64,000 nucleotides of DNA from Nymphaea colorata. Lineage: Eukaryota; Streptophyta; Magnoliopsida; Nymphaeales; Nymphaeaceae. Under the pieces are notes generated by a model. It saw nothing but the letters and a program-made list of their open reading frames with translations. It was not told the DNA's origin and did no database searches. Positions 1 through 10,940 of this stretch are shown piece by piece. Where the stretch lies: contig NC_045140.1 in the NCBI RefSeq assembly GCF_008831285.2, forward strand, positions 7,372,505-7,436,504, given 5' to 3'. Position 1 is the stretch's first letter. Every line of letters begins with the position of its first letter. The position numbers and the translations under genes were made by a program.

Positions 1-2878
1 CTACGGTGGCATGAGCGCCTTGGACACTTGCCTTTTGGCCTTCTTAGACAGTTGTTTCCTGATATATGTTCCAGGTTAGATATGACTATGGTGTCTTGTG
101 ATGTCTGTCACCTGGCCAAACATGTTAGGGCTTCATACCCATTGTCTAGCCATCGGTCTAATGAGGTATTTGCCATGATTCATTCTGATGTGTGGGGGCC
201 TGCAGGGATTCCTTCTTGTCATGGTTTTCAATATTTTATCACCTTTATAGATGATTATTCTCGTAACACTATTGTCTACTTGCTGAAAGTCCGTAGTGAA
301 GTTCCTACTGTCATAGAGACTTTCATTGCCTATGTGGAAACTCAATATGGAGCATCTGTTAAGACATTTCGATCTGACAATGCTCGAGAGTATATGTGCC
401 AGTCTGTTGATAGCTTCTTTCGAAAAAAGGGAATTGTTCATGAGACTTCCTGTAGTTATACCCCTCCTCAAAATGGAGTTGCTGAATGAAAAAATCGTCA
501 GTTATTGAATATGACTCGGGCTCTTTTTTTTCAACGTCATGTTCCAAAAAAGTATTGGGGGGATGCTGTGCTGACCAGTGCGTATCTTATAAACCGGTTG
601 CCTAGTCGTGTGTTGAATGAGAAGACGCCTCACTCTCTGTTACCGGGGACTTGTGAACCTTTCTCTCTTTCACTCAGAGTTTTTTGGTTGTGTTTGCTTT
701 ATTCACAACCATAGTCCTCACATTAAAAAGCTTGATCCAAGATCTATTAAGGGCATTTTTTTAGGGTATTCTCCCACTCAAAAAGGGTACAAGTGTCGAG
801 ACCCTTCCACTGGTCGGGCCTATGTTACCAAAGATGTCACTTTCCTTGAACATGTTTCCTATTTTGGTGAGAATCCTCTTCAGGGGGAGTACTCTATGTC
901 ACAGGAAGAGTATTCTCCGAGTCAGGAAATTCAGTTTACAGATTTTTTGGACTACAGGCGTGACTCCGTTGGTCCATCTAGTGAGGTGCATGAACAAGAG
1001 AAAAATGAAGAGTGTTCCACTGAGGCAGAAGAGAAGTGCAATCGTTTATTTGGGCAAGTTTACTCTAGGCGAAGAGTTTGTACAGATGAGATGACAGGTG
1101 GTGAGAATTCTACTCCCAATCCAATTAGTCCTTCCCTGGATGACCCAAGTCGTGCGCAGAAGCAACCTGTTGAAGAAGAGATTCAGACTGTTGCTGCTAG
1201 TGAAGAGCTTCCCATCGCCCTGCGAAAGGGTGTCAGGTCATGTACTCAACATCCTATTGGTAACTTTGTTTCATATTCTAGACTGAGCAAGGACTACAAA
1301 TGCTTTGTATCTTCTCTTTCTTTGACTATGATTCCCAGGAATGTTACTGAGGCTCAGAGTGATCCTAAGTGGACCTATGCAATGCAAGAAGAGATGGAAG
1401 CCTTGCGAAGAAACATGACATGGGAAGTTGTAAAGATTCCTGAGGCGGCTCACTTGGTTGGATCTAAGTGGGTCTACACCATCAAGTACAAACCAGATGG
1501 GAGTGTTGAAAGATACAAAGCTCGTCTTGTGGCCAAGGGGTTTAGTCAGAAATATGGGATTGATTATTTGGAGACCTTTGCTCCTGTTGCGAAGATGAAG
1601 ACGGTCAGAGTCATTATCTCTTTAGCTGTGATGAAGGAGTGGAAGATGTACCAACTTGATGTCAAGAACGCATTTCTCAATGGAGACCTTGAAGAGGAAG
1701 TATATATGTGTATGCCTCCAGGATATGAGGAACCTGGAAAATGTTGCAAGCTAAGGAAAGCTTTATATGGGCTCAAGCAATCTCCTCGAGCGTGGTTTGA
1801 ACGACTCAGACTTGTCATGAGACAATGTGGATACCATCAAGGGAATGGAGATCATACACTTTTTGTGAAGAGAAATAAGCAAAAGGTTACTATTCTGTTG
1901 GTATATGTTGATGATATGATTGTCACAGGTGATGATGAAGATGAAATAATGAAGTTAAAGAAACTGTTGGCGATCGAGTTTGATCTTAAGGACCTTGGTA
2001 AGTTGAAATACTTCCTTGGCATAGAAATTGCTAGGTCTGGGACTAGCCTTGTGCTAAATCAACGGAAGTACACTCTAGATTTGTTAAAGGAGGCTGGGAA
2101 ACTAGGGTGTAGACCAGCTTCTACTCCTCTAGATGCTGGCCATAAGCTAAGTCTTAGAGACGGGGAGCCACTCTGTGAAGAGGCAAAAAGAAGATATCAA
2201 TGTCTTGTAGGGAAGTTAATTTATCTTACTCTCACTAGACCTGATATTACCTTTGCTGTGAATGTGATGAGCCAGTTCATGCATGCTTCCACGGATGCCC
2301 ACTTGAAGGCTGTTGACAGGATCTTGTGCTACTTGAAGAGGAATCCTGGCAAAGGTCTCTTATATGTCAAGCAAGACACTCTTGGGATTGAAGGTTATTC
2401 AGATGCAGACTGGGCAGGCTGTATTGACACTAGGAGGTCCACCTCCGGCTATTGTATTTATTTGGGAGGGAATCTCATAGTGTGCAGAAGTAAAAGGCAA
2501 GATGTTTGTTCGCGTTTCAGTGCTGAAGCAGAATACAGAGTTGTTGCTATGAGAGTTTCCGAGCTTTTGTGGCTGAAAGTATTGTTGACTGATATTGGTA
2601 TAAAGGTTGAAGAACCAATGAAGATGTATTGCGATAACAAGTCTGCAATTAACTTGGCCAACAACCCTGTGCTTCATGACAGAACAAAGCATGTTGAGAT
2701 TGACCGACATTTCATTCGAGAGAGAATTGATGCTAAAGAACTTGTACTTCCTTACATGAGATCTGAAGACCAAACGGCTGATGTTCTGACGAAGGCTTTA
2801 TCTTCGACCTCATTTGAGAGAAATGTATCCAAGTTGGGCATGTTTGATATGCATGCCCAACTTGAGGGGGAGTGTTGA
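1..2878 (+). pseudogene. Ty1/copia family A pol, 5' cut by window edge, broken
   Basis: Remains of a copia polyprotein, running off the left edge of the window. The reading frame opens at base 1 in the GAG-pre-integrase segment (RWHERLGHL), then the integrase core (HSDVWGP, RSDNAREY, PPQNGVAE), reverse transcriptase with YVDDMIVT near 1900-1925, and RNase H (SDADWAG, AEAEYR, CDNKSAINLA) to LEGEC at 2878, the stop lying inside the LTR. Two breaks: TGA at 487-489, where the sister copy at 36.4 kb has CGA, and a one-base expansion of a T run near 680 (six T against five in the sister) that shifts the frame. The RNase H segment also reads VCRSKRQ where element C has VWRSKRQ, a change shared by every family A copy here. 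An inverted, nearly identical copy at 26415-28861 carries both breaks. Not functional. Confidence 0.93.
2861..2872 (+). other. Polypurine tract of element A
   Basis: CTTGAGGGGGAG lies directly upstream of the LTR start TGTTGAAG. This is the expected plus-strand primer site. Element C has the same tract at 40711-40722, showing that families A and C are related at their 3' ends. Confidence 0.85.
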
Positions 2879-3125
2879 AGTATGTTAGATGGGTCTCGGG
2901 ACCGGGTCCGGATCCGTATCCGATCCAACTTGTAGCCCTTGTTGGGCATTATTTAAGTCGTGTAACCCTAATCCTTATGGTGTGAATGAAAGACTAAGGA
3001 GAGAGAGTCTGGCGGCTAGTGGGCACCGGCTCCTCCTCATTCGTGGTTTTTTCCCTCTTGTTGAGGGTTTTCCACGTTACATCGTGATCGTTGTTTCTCT
3101 TTCTCTTCTTGTTCGTGTTTCTACA
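2873..3125 (+). repeat. 3' LTR of element A (253 bp)
   Basis: Starts TGTTGAAGTATG and ends GTTTCTACA, with TG...CA termini. The boundaries are confirmed by three other copies in the window (26168-26420, 33801-34054, 38072-38328), one of which is flanked by a PBS. The matching 5' LTR and its target-site duplication lie outside the window. Confidence 0.9.
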
Positions 3126-3548
3126 AAGACTATCGTTTCTTTCCAAAGAGTAATAACCAGGAATTGAAGTTTTTTTCTTTCTTGAATCTATAGCTTAGAT
3201 TTATCCAGAGGAGAACGCAGATAAAAAGGCTCGTCCATTATGATAGTGATAAGCAGCAGCAATTAGTATTACTAGCCTTCCTACTCCTCATGTATTCTCC
3301 TAACCAATCAGACGGGTAACATATGGTCTATGCAATTGATTGAACAGGAGATAAAATGGAGCCTCTGCAGTTACTATTGCAAAGAGTTCAGAACTAGTAC
3401 ATGTATATCAAGAATGTTTCCTCTGACAGACCATGCATCCTGCATAAACTGTTCAAAAATATAAAAAGAGGAAGGTAAAGTACAAAATGGGTGAAAGATC
3501 CGTCGAGATTATTCCTTTAACTCTTAAAAGAAACATAAAACCTATCTA
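3126..3548. other. Non-coding host flank between elements A and B
   Basis: AT-rich sequence with no convincing gene. Its value is as a marker: the same stretch recurs in inverted orientation at 25745-26167, attached to copies of both flanking elements, so it dates and orients the templated duplication. Confidence 0.7.
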
Positions 3549-3593
3549 CATAATGTTAAAATATAAATCCTTCACCAGCACGTTGAAGAGGAG

Positions 3594-3815
3594 TCTCTTA
3601 GGATTCCACCTCCTTGTAGAATGTGTTAAAATATTTAATGTCCTTGTAACATGTGAAGAGTCTCATAGGATTCTATGTTATAGTTAATATCCTTGTTATA
3701 TGGGAAGTCTCCTAGGATTCTATGTTGTAGTTAATATCCTTGTAATATGTGAAGTCTCTTAGGTTTCTATGATGTAATTAATGTCCTTGGAGCTTGTGAA
3801 ATCTCCTAGGATTCT
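3594..3815 (+). repeat. Tandem U3 repeats in LTR B
   Basis: A motif of the form TCTCNTAGGATTCTATG...TTAATNTCCTTG...GTGAAG begins at about 3594, 3661, 3708, 3755 and 3802. Spacing is 67, 47, 47 and 47 bp. The core contains the palindrome CCTAGG in several copies. Position upstream of the TATA box suggests an enhancer array, as in other plant copia U3 regions; that role is inferred. Confidence 0.8.
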
Positions 3816-3850
3816 ACGATTGGAGACTCTTAGAATTCTGAAAATGAGAT

Positions 3851-3858
3851 TATAAATA
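3851..3858 (+). promoter_or_regulatory. TATA box of LTR B
   Basis: TATAAATA lies about 35 bp upstream of the C-rich stretch preceding the CT run. It is repeated in the 3' LTR at 8830-8837. This is the probable core promoter of the element. Confidence 0.65.
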
Positions 3859-3911
3859 GAGGCCGTGCAAACCATTTTGGCTACGGCTTCTTCTCCTCAG
3901 TTTCTTCTTGT

Positions 3912-3953
<42 letters not shown>

Positions 3954-4002
3954 GCGTGAGTGCTGTTTTCGGGTTACAGATATTGGTGCTACATTTCTAT
4001 CA

Positions 4003-4014
4003 TGGTATCAGAGC
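4003..4014 (+). other. Primer binding site of element B (initiator Met-tRNA)
   Basis: TGGTATCAGAGC begins at the base after the LTR. It is the usual plant copia PBS, complementary to the 3' end of initiator methionyl tRNA. Confidence 0.93.
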
Positions 4015-4222
4015 GCCAGGTTACGTTATCTCTACCAAACGAAATGCCCAAACAGGTCTGATCTGGTTAGAACTCTTTTCTCATCTTGTCTCTATCCTGA
4101 ATTTACTTTTCTCTTGCGCAATTCTTGTTCCTTTTTCTTCTTGCTTACCAAGGACACATCTTGTTATATCGTGTCTTCTTTCCCTCTCATCTTCTACCTA
4201 TATACCATTCCTTTCTGCTGTC

Positions 4223-7200
4223 ATGGAAAACCTTTCGCATTCTGGCATGTCCTCAAGTTTTCTTCCTCACCTTATTACCGAAAAACTCAACCATGAGAAT
4301 TATCTGATCTGGAAAAGGCAAATCATGCCTTTCATAAGAAGTCAAGGCCTCTTTGGACATCTCGATGGTTCAACAAAGGCTCCACCAATATCCGTCTTAC
4401 AGGAAATAAAAAATGAGGCAGGAGAAGTTATTGCTGTTCATGAAGACAACAATCCTGAACATGCTATGTGGATGAGACGTGATCAAAGTCTGGTTGCGTA
4501 TATTTTGTCCACTTTATCTCAACAAGTGTTACTTTCAGTTTCTGATGATTGTACTGCAGAAGAATTATGGGAAACCCTTGCTGATACTTTTTCCCAAATA
4601 TCAGAAGCTCGAATTATGTACTTAAAGAAAGAATTTCAGAATTTGAGCAAAGGTTCAACGTCTATCATGGATTATTTGGGGCGTATTAAGGCCGTCGCAG
4701 ACCAACTTGCTGCCTCAGGGAATAACATTTCTGATAAGGAAAAGGTGCAGCAAACCTTGAATGGACTTGGGCATGATTATCATGCTTTTATTACAGCTCT
4801 TGAGGTCCTTCCTGTTCTGCCTTCCTTCAACGAACTACAAGGTAAACTTCTCCAACATGAAATGAATATGAAAAGAGTCATTGAAAGGACTGATCAAGGG
4901 AACTCCCAAAATGTGTTGGCTATGAATGTAAAGTTTGGTAAGAGCCATGGGAACTCCAACCATGGTGGTCGTGGCATTCTACCAACACCACATAACCAAG
5001 GTATGTCTCCTTTGGATACTTCAAGAAAAATACCAATTTGTTTTCAGTGCAACAAGAAAGGACACATGAAGGCACAATGTTGGTTTAATCCTCAAAATAA
5101 AAACAAAGGGGTGAGACATGATTATAAACAAGGAGGACAAAGTTCTAAATCCACCGCTGAAGATATGCAACAGCTATTGATGGCCGCATTCTCAAAGATG
5201 ACTATAAAGCAAAATGAGCAGGGAGAATGGTTCTTGGATTCAGGTGCAGCTACCCATGTGACAGGAAATGCAGGTAAATTGACTAACTTATCCCCTCATT
5301 ACGGTAGAAGTTGCATTATAACAGGTGATGAAAAATCTCATCCTATTACACATATTGGAAATGCACATATTCCATTGTCATCCTCGTCTCTATCACTGTC
5401 TAATGTTGTTCTTGCTTCCAATATCAAAAAGAACATCATATCCATTTCTAAACTCATTGATGATACAAGCTCTTCTGTTGAATTCACACCTTCTTCTGTC
5501 TATGTCAAGGACCTCCAAACGAAGAAAATGTTCGCTAGAGGGGAGCGTCAAGGGAATATGTACGTCCTCAAGGAATGTCTACCCAAGGATTCATCCACTT
5601 TTGATATAGGATTGAAGACATTTTCTCTTTCTCATAATGCGTCATCAGTGCCAAGTTCTTGCCATTTTCAATCAAAAATAAGGGGCCCTAACCAATTTTT
5701 GGAGTCTGATTTGTGGCATAGTCGGCTAGGACACTGTGGTCGACATTTCATTGAAAAACTTGTCACAGATAGTCTCATTCCAAGATCAAGTTTACCTCTT
5801 ACTTCAAGTGTCAAAAAATGTTCAAGTTGTGGACTTTGTAAGAGTCATGTTTTACCTTTCCATAATATAAATCAAAGGGCTTCCAAACCTTTTGAAACTA
5901 TTTTTTCTGATGTATGGGGGCCAGCCCCTATTGATTCCATGTCTGGGTCAAGATATTATGTCTTATTCATTGACTCTTACTCACGTTTCACCTGGATTTA
6001 CTTCATGAAACACAAATCAGAAGTACCTCACATATTTCGAAACTTCTATGCCATGATTCAAACTAAATTTTCATCCAATGTGGTGCATTTTCAATGTGAT
6101 GGAGGGGGAGAATATTCCTCGCTTGATTTTATTGAATTTCTACGTGAAAAAGGGATAACTAGACAAATTTCCTGCCCTTACACACCACAACAAAATGGTG
6201 TAGTTGAGCGGAAACATCGACATATAGTTGAAAGCGCCATGAGCATGATGCATGATACTAATGTGCCCATTTCCTTGTGGACTGAAGCCTTCCATACTGC
6301 TGTATACATAATAAATTGTTTGCCTATGACACTCTTGATGTCTAAATCGCCATATTTTACACTCTTAGGCAAACAACCTGATTACAAGAACTTGAAGGTT
6401 TTTGGTTGTGTATGCTATGTTCACGTTGATGCTGCCTTGAGGAACAAGTTTCAAGACAAAGCTATTCAATGTAGATTCGTTGGATATGCTGATGAATATA
6501 AAGGTTTTCGATGCTATGATCCAACAACTAAACGTATCAAAACTTCAAGAAATGTCATTTTTGATGAACATAGTTTTGATAATACAAATGAAATGCCTAT
6601 GACCATTGAATCTTATGATCCCTGGACCAGTACACAGTTATTCAATGCAGATCCTGTTATAGAAAATGATGTGCCTCAAAGTGAAGATTCAGAGAGAGCA
6701 ATACAACCGTCGGATATGGCTCAAAGTGAAAATCAAGAAGATCCAACACAGTCATTAAGTCATCACGAAAACAATAATGAACAGAGCAACGATGCACATC
6801 GGTATTCGGGTCTTATCTACAGTCGACGACTAAGGGACAGAGATGCTCACAGTGAAGAAGACAACATGCCCCACCTTAGAAGATCCCAACGCATTCGTCA
6901 TCCCATTCACAGGTGGGTTAGCTATGATTCTTTATCACTTGATTTTCAGTTATTCATGGCAAAAATTGGCAAGGAGGAAGAACCTACTTCATTTGATCAA
7001 GCATCAAAATCACATCATTGGAGAAAGGCTATGAAAGAAGAAATGGATGCCTTGCATGAATGTGGAACATGGGAGATCGTTCCGAGGCCACACGAAAAGA
7101 ACGTAGTGGGCTCCAAATGGGTATACAAAATTAAATACAAACCTGACGGCAGCATAGAAAGACACAAAGCAAGGTTAGTAGCAAAAGGGTTTACACAACA

Positions 7201-8545
7201 ATATGGAGAAGATTATGATGAGGCATTCAGCCCTGTGATCAAAATGGGAACAATTCGCGTGATTATATCATTGGCAGTTGAATATGGATGGAGACTACAT
7301 CAAATGGACGTGAAGAATGCTTTTCTTCATGGTGATTTAAGGGATGAAGTATATATGGAACAACCTCCAGGATACACGAAAGGAGACTCTCATGCATGGG
7401 TTTGCAAACTAAGAAAATCTATTTATGGACTTAAACAGGCCTCACGTTCGTGGTTTGACAGTTTCTCTTGCAAGATTCAAGAATGTGGTTTTCGGAGATG
7501 TCCTCTAGATCACTCTCTTTTCATTTATCGAAAGGAAAACATATTTACTTTACTTCTTATATATGTTGATGATATTGTTATCACAGGCAATTCAGAAAAA
7601 CACATAGAAGAAGCTAAAGTTTTGATGATGCAAAACTTCAAAATGAAAGAGCTTGGTGATTTACGATTCTTTCTTGGAGTGGAGATTGATAGGCACAATA
7701 ATCGCCTCACATTGACACAACAGAAATACACGTTGGATTTGTTGAAAAAGTCAGGTATGTCTGATTGTAAGCCTGTTGGAACTCCTAGTGTTCTAAATCA
7801 AAGACTAAGTGCTCAAGATGGGGAGTTATATGAAGATCCTACGCAATATCGAAGTATTGTTGGGGCACTTCAATATCTTACATTTACTAGACCAGATATT
7901 ATATATGCTGTGAATCAAGTATCCCAATTTATGCATGCACCTAGAGATACTCACATGGATGCTGTCAAAAGCATATTAAGATATCTTAAAGGGACAGCAG
8001 GAGATGGCTTAGTTTATGGTAAGAGTGAAAATATAACTACTGGACATCAACTTATGACATTCACAGATGCAGATTGGGCTGGAGATCCCGATCAAAGAAA
8101 GTCCATTTCTGGTTTTTGTATTTTCATTGGACGTAATCTTGTGTCTTGGAGTTGTCGAAAGCAAAAGGCAATAGCAAGATCCAGCACTGAAGCTGAATAC
8201 AGATGCATGGCTGCAGGTACTGCTGAAGTTACATGGGTTAGACATTTGCTAGAAGACATTGGAGAAAAGATTAAAACATCAATGTTAATGTGCGATAATC
8301 AAAGCGCTATTAACATTGCCTTTAATCCCGTACAACATGGTCGAACAAAGCACATTGAGATTGATCAACACTTTGTTAGACAAAAGGTGGAAGACAAGGA
8401 AATTCAGCCTATTTATGTTCGTACAAATGAACAAGTTGCAAACTTATTTACAAAAGGATTAACAAAGGAACGATTCCGGTTTCTAAAGGCAAGTTGTACA
8501 TGGTGCAAAACCATGCACAACTTGAGGGAGGGTGTTAAAATATAA
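4223..8545 (+). CDS. Element B gag-pol polyprotein, intact frame
   Basis: An open frame of 1440 residues. It extends upstream without a stop into the LTR, but ATG 4223 (MENLSHSGM) is the natural start because it precedes the gag homology and matches the inverted copy. Gag (UBN2-type) has a CX2CX4HX4C knuckle at about residues 273-286 (CFQCNKKGHMKAQC). Aspartic protease DSGA is at about 339-342. Integrase has an HxxxxH and CxxC zinc segment near 499-540 and a catalytic triad at about D563, D626 and E662 (spacing D35E). Reverse transcriptase YVDD is at 1114-1117. RNase H carboxylates are at about D1282, E1323 and D1358. The fourth, in the QVAD-type motif, is Asn here (AAC at 8441-8443, residue about 1407), whereas the B' copy has Asp. 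Otherwise it looks competent for transposition. Confidence 0.95.
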   Translation: MENLSHSGMSSSFLPHLITEKLNHENYLIWKRQIMPFIRSQGLFGHLDGSTKAPPISVLQEIKNEAGEVIAVHEDNNPEHAMWMRRDQSLVAYILSTLSQQVLLSVSDDCTAEELWETLADTFSQISEARIMYLKKEFQNLSKGSTSIMDYLGRIKAVADQLAASGNNISDKEKVQQTLNGLGHDYHAFITALEVLPVLPSFNELQGKLLQHEMNMKRVIERTDQGNSQNVLAMNVKFGKSHGNSNHGGRGILPTPHNQGMSPLDTSRKIPICFQCNKKGHMKAQCWFNPQNKNKGVRHDYKQGGQSSKSTAEDMQQLLMAAFSKMTIKQNEQGEWFLDSGAATHVTGNAGKLTNLSPHYGRSCIITGDEKSHPITHIGNAHIPLSSSSLSLSNVVLASNIKKNIISISKLIDDTSSSVEFTPSSVYVKDLQTKKMFARGERQGNMYVLKECLPKDSSTFDIGLKTFSLSHNASSVPSSCHFQSKIRGPNQFLESDLWHSRLGHCGRHFIEKLVTDSLIPRSSLPLTSSVKKCSSCGLCKSHVLPFHNINQRASKPFETIFSDVWGPAPIDSMSGSRYYVLFIDSYSRFTWIYFMKHKSEVPHIFRNFYAMIQTKFSSNVVHFQCDGGGEYSSLDFIEFLREKGITRQISCPYTPQQNGVVERKHRHIVESAMSMMHDTNVPISLWTEAFHTAVYIINCLPMTLLMSKSPYFTLLGKQPDYKNLKVFGCVCYVHVDAALRNKFQDKAIQCRFVGYADEYKGFRCYDPTTKRIKTSRNVIFDEHSFDNTNEMPMTIESYDPWTSTQLFNADPVIENDVPQSEDSERAIQPSDMAQSENQEDPTQSLSHHENNNEQSNDAHRYSGLIYSRRLRDRDAHSEEDNMPHLRRSQRIRHPIHRWVSYDSLSLDFQLFMAKIGKEEEPTSFDQASKSHHWRKAMKEEMDALHECGTWEIVPRPHEKNVVGSKWVYKIKYKPDGSIERHKARLVAKGFTQQYGEDYDEAFSPVIKMGTIRVIISLAVEYGWRLHQMDVKNAFLHGDLRDEVYMEQPPGYTKGDSHAWVCKLRKSIYGLKQASRSWFDSFSCKIQECGFRRCPLDHSLFIYRKENIFTLLLIYVDDIVITGNSEKHIEEAKVLMMQNFKMKELGDLRFFLGVEIDRHNNRLTLTQQKYTLDLLKKSGMSDCKPVGTPSVLNQRLSAQDGELYEDPTQYRSIVGALQYLTFTRPDIIYAVNQVSQFMHAPRDTHMDAVKSILRYLKGTAGDGLVYGKSENITTGHQLMTFTDADWAGDPDQRKSISGFCIFIGRNLVSWSCRKQKAIARSSTEAEYRCMAAGTAEVTWVRHLLEDIGEKIKTSMLMCDNQSAINIAFNPVQHGRTKHIEIDQHFVRQKVEDKEIQPIYVRTNEQVANLFTKGLTKERFRFLKASCTWCKTMHNLREGVKI
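8524..8532 (+). other. Polypurine tract of element B
   Basis: GAGGGAGGG immediately precedes the 3' LTR start at 8533. It overlaps the last codons of gag-pol. Confidence 0.85.
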
Positions 8546-8890
8546 ATCCTTCACCAGCACGTTGAAGAGGAGTCTCTTAGGATTCCACCTCCTTGTAGAA
8601 TGTGTTAAAATATTTAATGTCCTTGTAACATGTGAAGAGTCTCCTAGGATTCTATGTTATAGTTAATATCCTTGTTATATGGGAAGTCTCCTAGGATTCT
8701 ATGTTGTAGTTAATATCCTTGTAATATGTGAAGTCTCTTAGGTTTCTATGATGTAATTAATGTCCTTGGAGCTTGTGAAATCTCCTAGGATTCTACGATT
8801 GGAGACTCTTAGAATTCTGAAAATGAGATTATAAATAGAGGCCGTGCAAACCATTTTGGCTACGGCTTCTTCTCCTCAGTTTCTTCTTGT

Positions 8891-8948
<58 letters not shown>

Positions 8949-8997
8949 GCGTGAGTGCTGTTTTCGGGTTACAGATATTGGTGCTACATTTCTATCA
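8533..8997 (+). repeat. 3' LTR of element B (465 bp)
   Basis: Same as the 5' LTR except for a longer CT run (+16 bp) and the C/A difference in the second U3 repeat. Followed by TSD CATAA. Confidence 0.95.
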
Positions 8998-9002
8998 CAT
9001 AA

Positions 9003-9310
9003 CACCCATATGGTTATCATAAATGAATCCCCAAAAATAACTACATAACATTTCCTCCTGCAGACGTCGGCTGACCTTGAAGGCTGAAGTGGCCCACGGC
9101 CGCGGACGACTTGTCCTCCTGCAGACGTCGGAGAGTCCCAGACGGGAGAACAAGAGAAGAGAAGAGAAGGAGAAGTCGGAGAGACCGAGAGGCGAGAGAG
9201 GGAGAGTCGGAGTCGGAGAGAGCTCAGAGAGGGAGAAGTGAGAACGAAAACGAAAAGAGGAAAGTAGCCAGGAAACACTAAACTCTTCCCGCTTTCTCAT
9301 CTGAACCGGT
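9003..9310 (-). other. CT-rich, 5'-leader-like host segment, unidentified
   Basis: On the minus strand this is pyrimidine-rich with repeated CTCTCCGACT-like words and GC-rich patches, resembling a plant 5' leader or first exon. The 15-mer CCTCCTGCAGACGTC occurs twice, near 9055 and 9117. Open frames exist but their translation is Ser/Leu/Arg-rich low-complexity and I recognise nothing. Confidence 0.3.
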
Positions 9311-10332
9311 TTTAAATGAATGGGAAAAATCTTTCAGATTCCCATTTTGATGTGTGTGTGATGACTGAGAAATATATTTCCATAACTATATTTCTGTGTT
9401 TGATGATAAATAAATATATTTTTAGATTTCTAAAGAACTACAGTAGTAACTATCTTCTAGAAAGAATGCCATCAAAAATCACATATAAAACACGAAAGCA
9501 GCATTCTGGCAAATCTCATGTAACAGTTGCACAATGGTAACAATTGGCCAGGATATAGTGTAACTTACAAGTATACACTTGAGAAAAGCTATATCTTAGC
9601 CAAACATCACGTACAGAAAAGGTATCAATTATAAATTCAACTCAAAAAACAACTTCCATTACGTCAATGGAGATTCATAAAACCCATACAAGACTCGTTT
9701 AACTCAAAACATCTCAAAACAAAAGCTTCTAATCAGCAATTTTATACCATTTACCATGTTTGCGGATGCAAGTAGCATCTTTTCCAGTTATGAGAGAAGC
9801 TTCTCTTTCCGGATGTTTCTGATTCAAATGACCAATGAAGAGACCATCCTCATCATGCCAGTTCACCTACTAATAACAGCCATAGGCTCCATTTCTCATT
9901 TTGATTCATCTACCAGGCATAAAACCAACATCACCAAATCAGCTTCCAGTAAGCAGGCTTTCAAATAAATGTAATCATCACCTCAGAGCCAGATTAGTTC
10001 GTAGAAAACAAAACCAGCCCCCACAAGCATATAACAGAGAGGAAATTCAGCATCAAGGAACACACTAGATGGGAAACTATCATCATTAATCTAGTGAAAA
10101 TTTAACCAGAAGAGCTTCAATGCAACAAAGCATGAGAAGGTATACTGGAACACTCCAATGGAGAACCACCCACATAACCATGTCCATATGCAAGGACTCC
10201 TTCAACACCATCTCCTTGCAACTTTTGCATGCTTCAAACACACTTCCTGCATGATTTCATTTTCCAGACGTCCATCAAAAACATGAAAGAATTTCTCTCC
10301 CTCAAATATCACCCAATATAATGACCTGTTAC
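9311..10332. other. Host intergenic or intronic DNA, no gene recognised
   Basis: AT-rich, with no recognised domain and no transposon end. On the minus strand 10200-10310 has a short coding-like stretch (contains IFEGEKFFHVFDGRLENEIMQ) that could be an exon of the same unknown gene as 10333-10427. I could not place it in a family. Confidence 0.4.
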
Positions 10333-10427
10333 CTGAGCCATGTGAGCGGCTTCATAAAAAAGAGGCAAGAATTTGGCTGGGTTCCAGAAGATCAGATACG
10401 GCAAGGATGGACTTGCATCCAGCGGCT
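10333..10427 (-). pseudogene. Exon-like fragment of an unidentified gene
   Basis: On the minus strand a 95-bp open stretch is bounded by an acceptor (TTTGCAG) and a donor (CTCAG followed by GTAACA). It encodes PLDASPSLPYLIFWNP, then AKFLPLFYEAAHMAQ. The composition looks coding and both splice sites are canonical, but I do not recognise the family. It lies just outside the duplicated block P, so it is present once. Orientation agrees with all recognised host exons in the window. Confidence 0.4.
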
Positions 10428-10837
10428 CTGCAAATCTACATGTAAGAAAATGATTGATCACCACAACAAATAAGATTTTTGGCCATGGTCCATACCATGG
10501 AAAGTAACTAAGTGGGCCAAAGTGTCCAATCATTAGCTAATGCAATATCAATGTGGTAGCACATTCAAACAAGATAATTTGTAATGCCATAATTTTTCAG
10601 AAAAAGGTAAGCCAAAGGAGTTGGCTAACTAACACGATCCATGTGTACATAACTCAACCATGAAGCAGCAGATTGCTGCTAGACTCAAGTGGGATCACCA
10701 TCTTTGGCCCTATTTCTCATTTTTATTGACTTCTCATTCTCATTTTTGCCATTATGTTTTACTATCTTCCACAGTTTCTCAATTTTTTTTCATCAGAAGT
10801 TTGTCTTATACTTTAAGGTCAAGAACATATGGGATCT

Positions 10838-10940
10838 TGGCCGGGCCGACCTATCAGGCCCTACCTGGGCCGGGAAAATCCTGGCCCAGGCCCGGGCCCA
10901 ACCGGGACGGCCCGGCGGCAACCCGGCCCGATGCCCACAC
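10838..10940. repeat. Right half of a GC-rich palindromic repeat
   Basis: CCGGGCCGACC...CCCGATGCCCACAC matches the right end of the longer element at 46072-46334. It is enclosed by a direct duplication of host sequence (about 10612-10838 and 10941-11139, both starting near AAAGGAGTTGGCTAACTAA), which the P' copy lacks. Confidence 0.6.

Larger units (their letters stand above)
3554..4002 (+). repeat. 5' LTR of element B (449 bp)
   Basis: Runs from TGTTAAAATA to TTTCTATCA and is followed directly by the PBS. Contains U3 repeats, a TATA box at 3851-3858 and a long CT run near 3920-3950 that probably lies in the transcribed leader. Confidence 0.95.
3554..8997 (+). mobile_element. Complete Ty1/copia retrotransposon B, TSD CATAA
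   Basis: A structurally complete element of 5444 bp. CATAA at 3549-3553 and 8998-9002 is the target-site duplication. The LTRs begin TGTTAAAATATAAATCC and end ACATTTCTATCA. The PBS is at 4003-4014, the PPT at 8524-8532, and one open gag-pol frame runs 4223-8545. The two LTRs differ in the length of a CT run (449 against 465 bp) and at least one base (CATAGGA in the 5' LTR, CCTAGGA in the 3' LTR near LTR position 110), so insertion is recent. It is the donor locus for part of the composite insertion at 20334-28919. The one visible defect is a likely RNase H active-site change (see the CDS). Confidence 0.97.
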
